64,000 nt of DNA, from NCBI RefSeq assembly GCF_041320595.1, contig NZ_CP166625.1:2057501-2121500 (forward strand), read 5' to 3'. Both the position numbers and the translations under genes were made by a program. The stretch comes from Pleomorphomonas sp. PLEO (GTDB lineage: Bacteria > Pseudomonadota > Alphaproteobacteria > Rhizobiales > Pleomorphomonadaceae). Position 1 is the stretch's first letter. Each line of letters begins with the position of its first letter. Below are positions 1 to 7,171 of this stretch, piece by piece. The notes below the pieces were generated by a model, which did no database searches, was not told the DNA's origin, and was given only the letters and a program-made list of their open reading frames with translations.

Positions 1-468
1 GCCCGCGCCGCCGGTGGTCAAGCCTATCCGCTGTTCGGGCCGATGTGGGTGGAAGATCCCGGCCTGATCGACAAGCTGAGGGCCGAACCGTCGATTGCCG
101 ACGCCATGTCGCGCTACGACAAGATCGACGCGCTGGTGGTCGGCGTCGGCTCCTGGCGGCCCCAGGAATCCTGCCTTTGCTCCGGTTTTCCCGAGGATTG
201 GCGGCGCGAGGCGCTGAAGCACAACGTGCTGGCCGATATCTGCGCCACGCTGATCGACCCCGAGGGGCGGGCCGTTCCCAGCCCGCTGGATACCGCCGGT
301 CTCTGCCTCAGCACCGAACAGCTGCGGCGCATTCCCGAACGGATCGTCGCCGGTGGCGGCCTCGAAAAGGTCGACGCCATCCGGGCGGTGCTGAAGGGCG
401 GCTGGGTCACCACCATGATCACCGACAGCAGCGTGGCGCGGCGGCTGGTGGAGGAAGCACGCTCCTAG
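1..468 (+). CDS. SorC-family sugar-binding transcriptional regulator, C-terminal part (5' end outside window)
   Basis: The frame is open from base 1, so the gene begins upstream; about 155 C-terminal residues are visible. The pattern G-V-G-S-W, then an 'LADICATLID' stretch followed by D-G/E-G, 'IVAGGGLEKVDAI' and 'TMITDSSVA' is that of the effector (phosphosugar) binding domain of SorC/DeoR-type regulators. The DNA-binding N-terminus is not in the window. It lies just upstream of, and in the same direction as, a sugar kinase/ABC operon, so it is inferred to control that operon. The family assignment is fairly secure; the effector is unknown. Confidence 0.8.
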   Translation, partial: ARAAGGQAYPLFGPMWVEDPGLIDKLRAEPSIADAMSRYDKIDALVVGVGSWRPQESCLCSGFPEDWRREALKHNVLADICATLIDPEGRAVPSPLDTAGLCLSTEQLRRIPERIVAGGGLEKVDAIRAVLKGGWVTTMITDSSVARRLVEEARS

Positions 469-471
469 TAT

Positions 472-487
472 CCGCTCAAATGAGCGG
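472..487. promoter_or_regulatory. Perfect inverted repeat between regulator and sugar operon, candidate operator
   Basis: Two 7-bp arms, CCGCTCA and TGAGCGG, are separated by AA directly after the regulator stop and about 65 bp before the next gene. A further CTCA at 496-499 pairs with TGAG at 481-484. SorC-type proteins bind such dyads, so an operator is the simplest reading. There is no T-run, which argues against a terminator. Confidence 0.45.
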
Positions 488-551
488 TCATATACTCACT
501 TGACGACAAAAGCCTGAGCACGTATGACTACCCATGCCAAGGGAGGCATAC

Positions 552-1175
552 ATGCAGTCAGATCAAGATTGGCTCGACAGGGCCAGGAACGTCGTTCGCG
601 CCGACGCGGCTTCGATCACGTCTATTCTCGACAGTGTCGACGACAGCTTTCTCGCCGCCGCGCGGCGTCTTTCCACCTGCCGGGGCAAGATCCTGGTGAC
701 CGGCAGCGGCACCTCGGGCAACGTGGCCTCACGCGGTGCGCATATCCTGTCGGTGTGCGGCACGCCGGCCTTCTACCTGTCGCCCGGCGACGGTCTGCAC
801 GGCGGCCTCGGCGTGCTGCAGGCCGACGATGTGGTGCTCGCGCTTTCCAAGGGTGGCAGCTCGGCCGAACTCAACGATTTCTGCGCCCGCGCCAAGACGC
901 TGTGCTCCGGCCTGATCGCCGTCACCGCCGACCCCGCCTCGCCGCTCGCCGCCATGGCCGATCACGTCATCGTCCTGAAGCTGCCTGTTGACGGCGACCT
1001 CGGCGGCGTCGTCGCCACCGGCAGTTCGCTGGCCGCCGCGGCGGTGACCGACGTGCTGGCCGAGATGCTGCGCGTGGCCAGAGGCTACCCCTGGGAGAAC
1101 CTGTTGTTCACCCACCCCTCCGGCGCGGTTGGACGCGACGCGGAGAAGACCTTGAAGCGGCTCGGCAGCAACTGA
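552..1175 (+). CDS. SIS-domain phosphosugar isomerase
   Basis: This is a 207-residue cytoplasmic protein made of a single SIS (sugar isomerase) domain. The phosphosugar-binding turn GSGTSG is at residues 51-56, 'SPGDGLHGGLG' at about 77-87, and the second Ser-rich loop 'LSKGGSS' at 98-104. It lacks the CBS domains of arabinose-5-phosphate isomerases, so it resembles short SIS enzymes that interconvert aldose and ketose phosphates (6-phospho-3-hexuloisomerase-like). ATG 552 is chosen over ATG 534 because GGGAGG lies 5 nt before it. It is followed within 11 bp by the FGGY kinase, implying one transcript. The substrate is unknown. Confidence 0.8.
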   Translation: MQSDQDWLDRARNVVRADAASITSILDSVDDSFLAAARRLSTCRGKILVTGSGTSGNVASRGAHILSVCGTPAFYLSPGDGLHGGLGVLQADDVVLALSKGGSSAELNDFCARAKTLCSGLIAVTADPASPLAAMADHVIVLKLPVDGDLGGVVATGSSLAAAAVTDVLAEMLRVARGYPWENLLFTHPSGAVGRDAEKTLKRLGSN

Positions 1176-1185
1176 GGGTAACGCC

Positions 1186-2634
1186 ATGCCCCGCGATCTC
1201 GTGGCCGGTATCGACTCTTCGACCCAGTCCTGCACCGTCGTTCTGAGACGGCTCGACGATGGCGCCGTGGTCGGCGAGGCCCGCAAACCGCATCCGCCGA
1301 CGACGCCGCCGCGTAGCGAGCAGGCGCCCGAGGCCTGGTGGCAGGCGCTTCGGGCCGCCTTCGCCGACCTCGCCGATTTCCTGCCGGCCATCGCCGCCGT
1401 GTCGGTGGGCGGCCAGGGCCACGGCCTCGTCCTGCTCGACGAGAACGCTGTCGCCCTGCGCGACGCCAAGCTGTGGAACGACACCGAGGCGGCGCCCGAT
1501 GCCGCGCGGCTGCGCGACAGGTTGGCGCCGAAGGCCTGGGCCGACCGCACCGGCTCGATCCCGGCGCCGGCGCTGACCGTCAGCAAACTTGCCTGGACCG
1601 AGCGCGTCCATCCCGGTCTCGTCGCCAGGGCGCGGCATATCATGCTGCCGTCCGACTATATTCTGTTCCGCCTCACGGGACGCGCCGCCACCGAGCGGGG
1701 CGTTTCCTCGGGCACCGGCTATTTCGATCCGTTCCGCAATGCCTGGGACTTCGAGCTGGCCGATACCGCCGTCCCCGGCATCGACTGGCAGCGCGTGTTG
1801 CCGGACATCGTCGGTTCCAGTGAGATTTCCGGCCCGGTCGCGGCCTGCGCGGGTATCGACGGGCTGGTCGGGGCCGTCGCCGCCGCCGGTTCGGGCGACA
1901 ACCAGACCGCCGCCTTGGGCATGGGCATCAAGGAGGGCGACCTCGTCATCTCCTTGGGCACCAGCGGCACCATTTACGGCCGCACGCCGATGGCCATCAA
2001 GGACGAGAGCGGCGCCATCAACGGCTATGCCGACGCCACCGAGGCCTATCTGCCGATGGTGACGACGCTCAACGCCGCCAAGGTCACCGATGCCTTCCGC
2101 CGCATCCTCGGCGTCGGCGTGGACGCCTTCGACGCCCTGGCGCTCGAAACGCCGCCGGGCGCGCGCGGGCTGGTGCTGGTGCCCTATCTCGACGGCGAGC
2201 GGACGCCCGATCTGCCGGGCGCCACCGGCTTGCTGAGCGGGCTGCGCAGCGATGTGACGCCTGGCCAGATGGCCCGCGCGGCGGTGGAGGGCGTTATCTG
2301 CGGCCTTCTGGAAGGAGGAGACCTCTTGGTGTCGCAGGGGCTCAGAACCGACGGCCGGCTGATCGTCACCGGCGGCGCCTCACGGTCGCGCGCTTACCGA
2401 CAGATTCTCGCCGACCTCACCGGACGGCCGGTGTGGACCTGCGATCTGCCGGAGGCGGCGGCGGCCGGCGCCGCCGTTCAGGCCGCGGCGGCGGTGACCG
2501 GCCGGACGGCATCGGCGGTCGCCGAGGAATGGATGCCACACTACCAGATCGTCGCCGAACCCAAGGCCGACGCCACCGCCGAGGCGGAAGGCGTGAGGAC
2601 GGCCTATCGCCGGGCGCGGCGGCTTGCCGAATAG
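1186..2634 (+). CDS. FGGY-family carbohydrate kinase (xylulokinase-like)
   Basis: This 482-residue kinase transfers the ATP gamma-phosphate to a sugar or polyol. The N-terminal phosphate loop 'GIDSSTQS' (residues 8-15), the central 'SLGTSGTIYG' and the C-terminal adenosine motif 'TGGASRSRAYRQILADLTG' are classic FGGY features, and the length fits. It is most like XylB-type xylulokinases, but FGGY specificity cannot be assigned from motifs alone. It sits between the SIS isomerase and the ABC permease (14 bp gap). The product would be the phosphosugar handled by the isomerase and the epimerase-like enzyme in the same operon. Confidence 0.88.
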   Translation: MPRDLVAGIDSSTQSCTVVLRRLDDGAVVGEARKPHPPTTPPRSEQAPEAWWQALRAAFADLADFLPAIAAVSVGGQGHGLVLLDENAVALRDAKLWNDTEAAPDAARLRDRLAPKAWADRTGSIPAPALTVSKLAWTERVHPGLVARARHIMLPSDYILFRLTGRAATERGVSSGTGYFDPFRNAWDFELADTAVPGIDWQRVLPDIVGSSEISGPVAACAGIDGLVGAVAAAGSGDNQTAALGMGIKEGDLVISLGTSGTIYGRTPMAIKDESGAINGYADATEAYLPMVTTLNAAKVTDAFRRILGVGVDAFDALALETPPGARGLVLVPYLDGERTPDLPGATGLLSGLRSDVTPGQMARAAVEGVICGLLEGGDLLVSQGLRTDGRLIVTGGASRSRAYRQILADLTGRPVWTCDLPEAAAAGAAVQAAAAVTGRTASAVAEEWMPHYQIVAEPKADATAEAEGVRTAYRRARRLAE

Positions 2635-2648
2635 GCCAGGGAGGACTT

Positions 2649-3671
2649 ATGACCAACGCCATTCAGCCGCCAGCCAAGGCGGCCAACACCATCAGGATTC
2701 CCGCCGAAGCCGGCATTGCCTTCGTGCTGCTGGTCGTGCTGGCGGGCGGGGCCCTGGCGTCGCCGAATTTCCTGACGCTGTCCAACATCTTCGTGCTGCT
2801 GCTCAACGGCGCGGTGATCGGTTTCCTGTGTCTCGGACAGACCTTCGTGCTGTTCACCGGCGGCATCGACCTGTCCTGCGGGTCGGTGGTGGCGATGACC
2901 TGCGTGCTGGCCGCCGTGTTCATGGAAACGCTGGGCCTGCCCTGGCCGGTGGCCGCGCTGATGGTGCTGGTGGTCGGTGCGCTGGCCGGCGCGGTCAACG
3001 GTTTGATCATCGACAAGACCGGCGTGCCGCCGTTCATCGTCACCTTCGCCATGATGGGCGTTGCCGCGTCGATCCCGCAGATCATCACCGGCGCCGAGTC
3101 GATCCGCATCATGCAGTTCGGCTTCCGCATGATCGGTCAGGCTCGGTTCTTCGGCATTCCCTTCCCGGTGATCGCGCTGGCCATCGCCATCGCCGCCGCC
3201 GCCATCTTCATCAAGCGCAGCGTGACGGGTACCCACATCCTGGCCGTCGGCGGCAATGCCGAGGCGGCGCGGCTGGCCGGCGTCAACACCTCGCGCATCA
3301 CCGTGCTGGTCTACGCCATCTCCGGCTTCTGCGGCGCCTGTGGCGGACTGGTCTACGCTTCGCGCCTGATGACCGGCTATCCGACGGCCGGCCGGGGCGA
3401 CGAGCTGTTCTTCTCGATCGCCGGCGCGGTGGTCGGCGGCGTCAGCCTGTTCGGCGGCATCGGCACCATCTACGGCGCCATGGTCGGCGCGACGCTGATC
3501 GCCACCATTTCCAACCTCATGAACGTGCTGAACGTCAACGCTTATTGGCAGCCCCTGGTGATCGGCGTGATCATTCTGGTGGGCGTGACCTTCGACACCA
3601 TGCGCTCTTCGAGCCGCCTGTCGCTCTCCTGGGTGAGGCTTTTGAAGAGCAAGATTTCCGGCGGGGCATGA
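2649..3671 (+). CDS. Sugar ABC transporter permease (RbsC/XylH type)
   Basis: This is a 340-residue, strongly hydrophobic inner-membrane protein with about eight to ten predicted membrane spans. The family hallmark 'GGIDLSCGS' is at residues 71-79 and a coupling-loop motif 'GGNAEAARLAGVN' lies in the C-terminal third. It forms the translocation pore of a CUT2-type importer with the binding protein and double ATPase downstream. ATG 2649 follows GGGAGG; upstream in-frame starts would run into the kinase gene. The protein is intact. Confidence 0.88.
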   Translation: MTNAIQPPAKAANTIRIPAEAGIAFVLLVVLAGGALASPNFLTLSNIFVLLLNGAVIGFLCLGQTFVLFTGGIDLSCGSVVAMTCVLAAVFMETLGLPWPVAALMVLVVGALAGAVNGLIIDKTGVPPFIVTFAMMGVAASIPQIITGAESIRIMQFGFRMIGQARFFGIPFPVIALAIAIAAAAIFIKRSVTGTHILAVGGNAEAARLAGVNTSRITVLVYAISGFCGACGGLVYASRLMTGYPTAGRGDELFFSIAGAVVGGVSLFGGIGTIYGAMVGATLIATISNLMNVLNVNAYWQPLVIGVIILVGVTFDTMRSSSRLSLSWVRLLKSKISGGA

Positions 3672-3738
3672 ACCCCGCCCGAAAATGGCGCCCTCCCGGC
3701 GCCAGACAACCAAAGCGCATCAAGCTTGGAGGAGTAAG

Positions 3739-4692
3739 ATGAAGGACCTCTGGAGGAATACCGCCCTGACCGCCATCGGCGCGTCGCTGCTGTTCGCAGC
3801 CTCTGCCTACGCGGCCGACAAGCCAGTGTTGGGCGTCGCCCTGCCCAACCTCACCAACCCCTATTACGTCGCCATGAAGAAGAGCTTCGAGCAGAACGGC
3901 GACGCCCAGGGCTTCGAAGTGCGCGTGCTGATCGCCGACAACGACGAGGCCAAGCAGCTGTCGCAGGTGCAGACCTTCGCCCAGCAAGGCATCGCCGCCG
4001 TGGCCCTCAACTGCGTGTCGTCCGGCCCGTGCGTCGCGTCGGTTGCCGAGCTGAACCAGGCGAAGATCCCGGTGTTCACCATCAACCTGTTGCCCGATCC
4101 GGAAGGCCTCAAGGCGCAGAACCTGACCGTGGTGCAGGCCGTGCAGACCGACCAGAAGGCCGGCGGCGTCTACATCGGCCAGCAGCTGCTGAAGGATATC
4201 GGGCCGACTGGCAAGGCCGTCATCGGCATCGTCGGCGAGCCGACGTCGGTCTCGGCCAACACCCGCGACGACGGCTTTAAGGAAGCGCTTGCCTCCAACC
4301 CGAACGTCAAGTTCGTGGCGCTGGTCAACGGCAAGGTCGAGGAGACCACCTCGCTGAAGGTGACCACCGAGATGCTGCAGGGCAACCCCGACATCACCGT
4401 GGTCTACTCCGACACCGAGCCGGCCGCCCTCGGCGCGATTGCCGCCATCCAGCAGATCGGCCGCGAGGACGTGAAGCTCTACGCCTTCGTCGACAAGCTC
4501 GGCGTCAAGCATATCGAGGAGAACTCGATCCTGAAGGCCGGCGCCATCCAGGAACCGGCCAAGCTCGCCCAGATCCAGGTGGAGAACATCAAGAAGTATC
4601 TCGCTGGCGAGAAGCTGGCCCCGGTGGTCGACAGCCCGCCGCTGCTCGTCAACAAGGATAATGCGGCCGAAACAGTCGACAAAGCCTACTGA
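3739..4692 (+). CDS. Periplasmic sugar-binding protein of ABC importer
   Basis: This 317-residue protein has a Sec signal peptide (hydrophobic segment to residue about 22, likely cleavage after AYA at 23-25). It continues as a type I periplasmic binding fold similar to RbsB/XylF: 'LGVALPNLTNPYYVAMKKSFE', 'GIAAVALNC', 'GIVGEPTSVSANTRDDGFKE' and 'VYSDTEPAALGAI'. It captures the sugar in the periplasm for the neighbouring permease. ATG 3739 is preceded by TTGGAGGAG. It is followed by a 220-bp gap holding a large palindrome, which may uncouple its high expression from the ATPase gene. Confidence 0.88.
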   Translation: MKDLWRNTALTAIGASLLFAASAYAADKPVLGVALPNLTNPYYVAMKKSFEQNGDAQGFEVRVLIADNDEAKQLSQVQTFAQQGIAAVALNCVSSGPCVASVAELNQAKIPVFTINLLPDPEGLKAQNLTVVQAVQTDQKAGGVYIGQQLLKDIGPTGKAVIGIVGEPTSVSANTRDDGFKEALASNPNVKFVALVNGKVEETTSLKVTTEMLQGNPDITVVYSDTEPAALGAIAAIQQIGREDVKLYAFVDKLGVKHIEENSILKAGAIQEPAKLAQIQVENIKKYLAGEKLAPVVDSPPLLVNKDNAAETVDKAY

Positions 4693-4699
4693 GCCGCCT

Positions 4700-4814
4700 G
4701 AAACTCTACTGGAGTGGACATCTAGCTTCGAGCTCTGCGCTTCCGGTGCTCACGGACAGATAGTCCGCTCCGGTTCTCGAACTCATCGCTATCTGCCTCA
4801 CTCCAGCGAGTTTC
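4700..4814 (+). repeat. Long imperfect palindrome between binding-protein and ATPase genes
   Basis: The outer arms GAAACTC-TA-CTGGAGTG (4700-4716) and CACTCCAG-C-GAGTTTC (4799-4814) are complementary over 15 of 17 positions. Near the centre CGGAC and GTCCG (4754-4768) form another hairpin. The whole could fold as one long stem. It may stabilise the binding-protein mRNA or act as a REP/MITE-like insertion; no open frame is seen inside. Confidence 0.5.
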
Positions 4815-4913
4815 GAGCCAGGCTTTGAACAAAACAAACGTTGAGCCAGCAACAGCGTCGCGCGGACCTCAGGGCCCGCGCGCCCATCATCGCGATAGAG
4901 GAGGGGCGGGGGC

Positions 4914-6416
4914 ATGACCACGGCGAACAGCTACAAGGCGGAGGGCATCGTGAAGGCCTTTGCCGGCGTCGTTGTGCTGCACGGCGTCGACTTCGAGGTT
5001 CGGCCCGGCACGATCCACGGCCTTCTCGGCCACAACGGCGCCGGCAAGTCGACGCTGCTCAAGATCCTGGCCGGCGCCCAGCCGCTCGATCGCGGCACGC
5101 TGTCGATCGGCGAGGAGATACTGTCGTTCGGTTCGCCGCGCGAGGCGCTCGCCAAGGGGATCGGCTGCGTCTACCAGGAGCTTCGCCTCATCCCCAACCT
5201 GACGGTGGCCGAGAACCTGTTCCTCGGCCGCGAAAGGGTACGGCGCGGCTTCCGAGACGCCGCCGCCATGAACGATTACACGCGCGATCTGCTGACCTCC
5301 TATGGCCTTGCCATCGACGTGACGCGGCCGGTGAAAGAGCTTTCCCACCCGGAGAAGCAGCTGATCGAGGTGATCGCCAATCTCGACGGCAAGGCGCGCT
5401 TCCTGTTCCTCGACGAGCCGACCACGGCGCTCGACGGCCGCCAGTCCAAGGACTTGCTCGACAGCGTCCGCCGTATCGCCGAGGAGCGGCACATCGGCAT
5501 CGTGCTGGTCTCCCACAAGCTCGATGAGGTGCTGCCGGTCACCGACGAGGTCACCGTGCTCTCAGGCGGGCGCGTCGTCTATCGCGACCGGGGCGGCGCC
5601 GCCAACAAGCAGGCGATCGTCGATGCCATCGTCGGCGATGCCGCCCATCCCCGCTCCGGCCCCAAGGCGGGGCGGCGCGTTGCCGAGGGCGAGATCGCCG
5701 TTTCGGTGCGCGGGCTCGCCGGCAAGCGGCTCAAGGGCGTCGATCTCCAGGCGCGCCGGGGCGAGGTGCTCGGCCTCTATGGCCTCGTCGGCGCCGGCCG
5801 TACCCGTTTCCTCCGCTCGCTCTACGGCTTGGAGCCGGTGCTGTCCGGCAGCATCGAACTCGGCGGCCGACCTTACAAGCCGACCAACGCGGCGGGCGCC
5901 ATCGCCAAGGGCATCGCCTTCCTGACCGAGGAGCGCAAGATCGACGGTTTCGTGCCGATGATGTCGGCTTGGAAGAACGTGGTGCTGTCGACGCTTCACC
6001 GCTACCGTTCGGGTGGGCTCGTCAATGTGGCCGGCGCGCATGCCTCGGCGCTGACGACGCTGAACAGGATCGGCACGCTCGGCCGGTTCGACGCGCCGGC
6101 GCGCTCGCTGTCGGGCGGCAATCAGCAGAAGGTGCTGCTCGGCCGCATCATCGAGCAGAACGCTGATCTGGTGCTGCTCGACGAGCCGACCAAGGGTGTC
6201 GACATCGGCGCCAAGTCGGACATCTACGACATCATCCGGCGCCTCGCCGACGAAGGCCGCTGCATCATCGTGGTTTCCAGCGAGGAGGAGGAGCTGATGG
6301 AGGTGTGCGACCGCGTCGCCATTTTCCGGCAAGGCCGCTGCGACGGGGAGACCAGGCCGATCGGCGAATGGTCGCTCGGCAAGCTGCGCGAAGCCGCCTG
6401 GGCCCACGCCGCATGA
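4914..6416 (+). CDS. Sugar ABC transporter ATP-binding protein (double NBD)
   Basis: This 500-residue cytoplasmic ATPase has two nucleotide-binding domains, as in RbsA/XylG. Domain 1 has Walker A 'GHNGAGKST' (39-47) and Walker B 'FLFLDEPTTAL', but its signature is degenerate (LSHPEKQ instead of LSGGQ). Domain 2 has a weak Walker A (GLVGAGRT) and an intact signature 'LSGGNQQK' with 'LVLLDEPTKGVDIG'. This asymmetry is normal for CUT2 ATPases. The start is preceded by GAGGGGCGGGG. The stop overlaps the next start (ATGA), so translation is coupled to the epimerase-like gene. Confidence 0.9.
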   Translation: MTTANSYKAEGIVKAFAGVVVLHGVDFEVRPGTIHGLLGHNGAGKSTLLKILAGAQPLDRGTLSIGEEILSFGSPREALAKGIGCVYQELRLIPNLTVAENLFLGRERVRRGFRDAAAMNDYTRDLLTSYGLAIDVTRPVKELSHPEKQLIEVIANLDGKARFLFLDEPTTALDGRQSKDLLDSVRRIAEERHIGIVLVSHKLDEVLPVTDEVTVLSGGRVVYRDRGGAANKQAIVDAIVGDAAHPRSGPKAGRRVAEGEIAVSVRGLAGKRLKGVDLQARRGEVLGLYGLVGAGRTRFLRSLYGLEPVLSGSIELGGRPYKPTNAAGAIAKGIAFLTEERKIDGFVPMMSAWKNVVLSTLHRYRSGGLVNVAGAHASALTTLNRIGTLGRFDAPARSLSGGNQQKVLLGRIIEQNADLVLLDEPTKGVDIGAKSDIYDIIRRLADEGRCIIVVSSEEEELMEVCDRVAIFRQGRCDGETRPIGEWSLGKLREAAWAHAA

Positions 6417-7066
6417 CGGCCCTGTCCGCCTCCCTGTTCGCCGCCGATCCGCTGCGCCTCTCCGAGGAGATCGAGGCGGTGGCCGCTTACGTCGAGTCCT
6501 TCCACCTCGACATCATGGATGGGGTGTTCGCCCCCGAGTTCGGCCTGAGCGGCCGGCTGATCGGCGATCTGGCACGGGTGACCAACAGGCCGCTCGACGT
6601 CCACCTGATGGTGAGCGATCCGCGTAGCGCCATTGTTCGCTATGCCGAGCTGGGCGTGCGCTCGATCGCCGTTCACATCGAGGGGGAGGCTGATTTTGCC
6701 GAGGCGGCGGCCATCGTCCGCTCGAACGGCGGCCGGCTGTTGGCTGCTATCCGCCACACCACGCCGGTCGCCCGCCTCGATGAGGTGGCGGAAAGCGTCG
6801 ACGGCATCCTGTTCATGACGGCGCCGCTCGGCGGCGGGGCGTTCGACGACACCGCGTTCATCCGCCTTGCCGAGCGACCCCGGCATCTGCCGACCACCGT
6901 CGACGGGCGCATCGAGGCCGGCCATTTCCAGCTTCTCACGGGCCTCGGCGTCGATCTGGCGGTGATGGGCGCGGCGCTGTTCGCCGGCGGGCGGGCGGGC
7001 GAGCAGGCGCGTCTTTATGCCGACCAGTTGGCGGGGCAGGGCCTCGCTTCGGGCGCCGCCTGCTGA
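6413..7066 (+). CDS. Ribulose-phosphate 3-epimerase-like protein
   Basis: This 217-residue TIM-barrel protein of the Rpe family opens with 'SASLFAADPLRLSEEI'. The metal and phosphate positions of the family are visible in 'FHLDIMDGVFAP', 'LDVHLMVSD' and 'TVDGRI'. Family members epimerise ketose phosphates at C3 (ribulose-5-P, or allulose-6-P in AlsE). Position at the end of a sugar import operon suggests a dedicated catabolic epimerase rather than the housekeeping Rpe. It is the last host-type gene; phage sequence begins within about 20 bp of its stop. Confidence 0.82.
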   Translation: MTALSASLFAADPLRLSEEIEAVAAYVESFHLDIMDGVFAPEFGLSGRLIGDLARVTNRPLDVHLMVSDPRSAIVRYAELGVRSIAVHIEGEADFAEAAAIVRSNGGRLLAAIRHTTPVARLDEVAESVDGILFMTAPLGGGAFDDTAFIRLAERPRHLPTTVDGRIEAGHFQLLTGLGVDLAVMGAALFAGGRAGEQARLYADQLAGQGLASGAAC

Positions 7067-7085
7067 CCGGCTCACCGCCGCAGAC

Positions 7086-7113
7086 CACCACGGAAACCTC
7101 GAATCCTTAGCGT
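7086..7113 (+). promoter_or_regulatory. Late-gene upstream element, copy 1
   Basis: CACCACGGAAACCT, seven variable bases, then TTAGCGT, lies 58 bp before the 751-residue virion gene. The same arrangement with the same spacer length occurs at 10913-10940 before the next virion gene. A leader or late-promoter role is inferred. The 8-bp inverted repeat CTGACCGG (7063-7070) / CCGGTCAG (7132-7139) brackets this copy. Confidence 0.4.
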
Positions 7114-7171
7114 CGAGCCGACAGCGTCGGACCGGTCAGGCGTCCTGGCGCGCCAGCGATGCGAGGACGAG

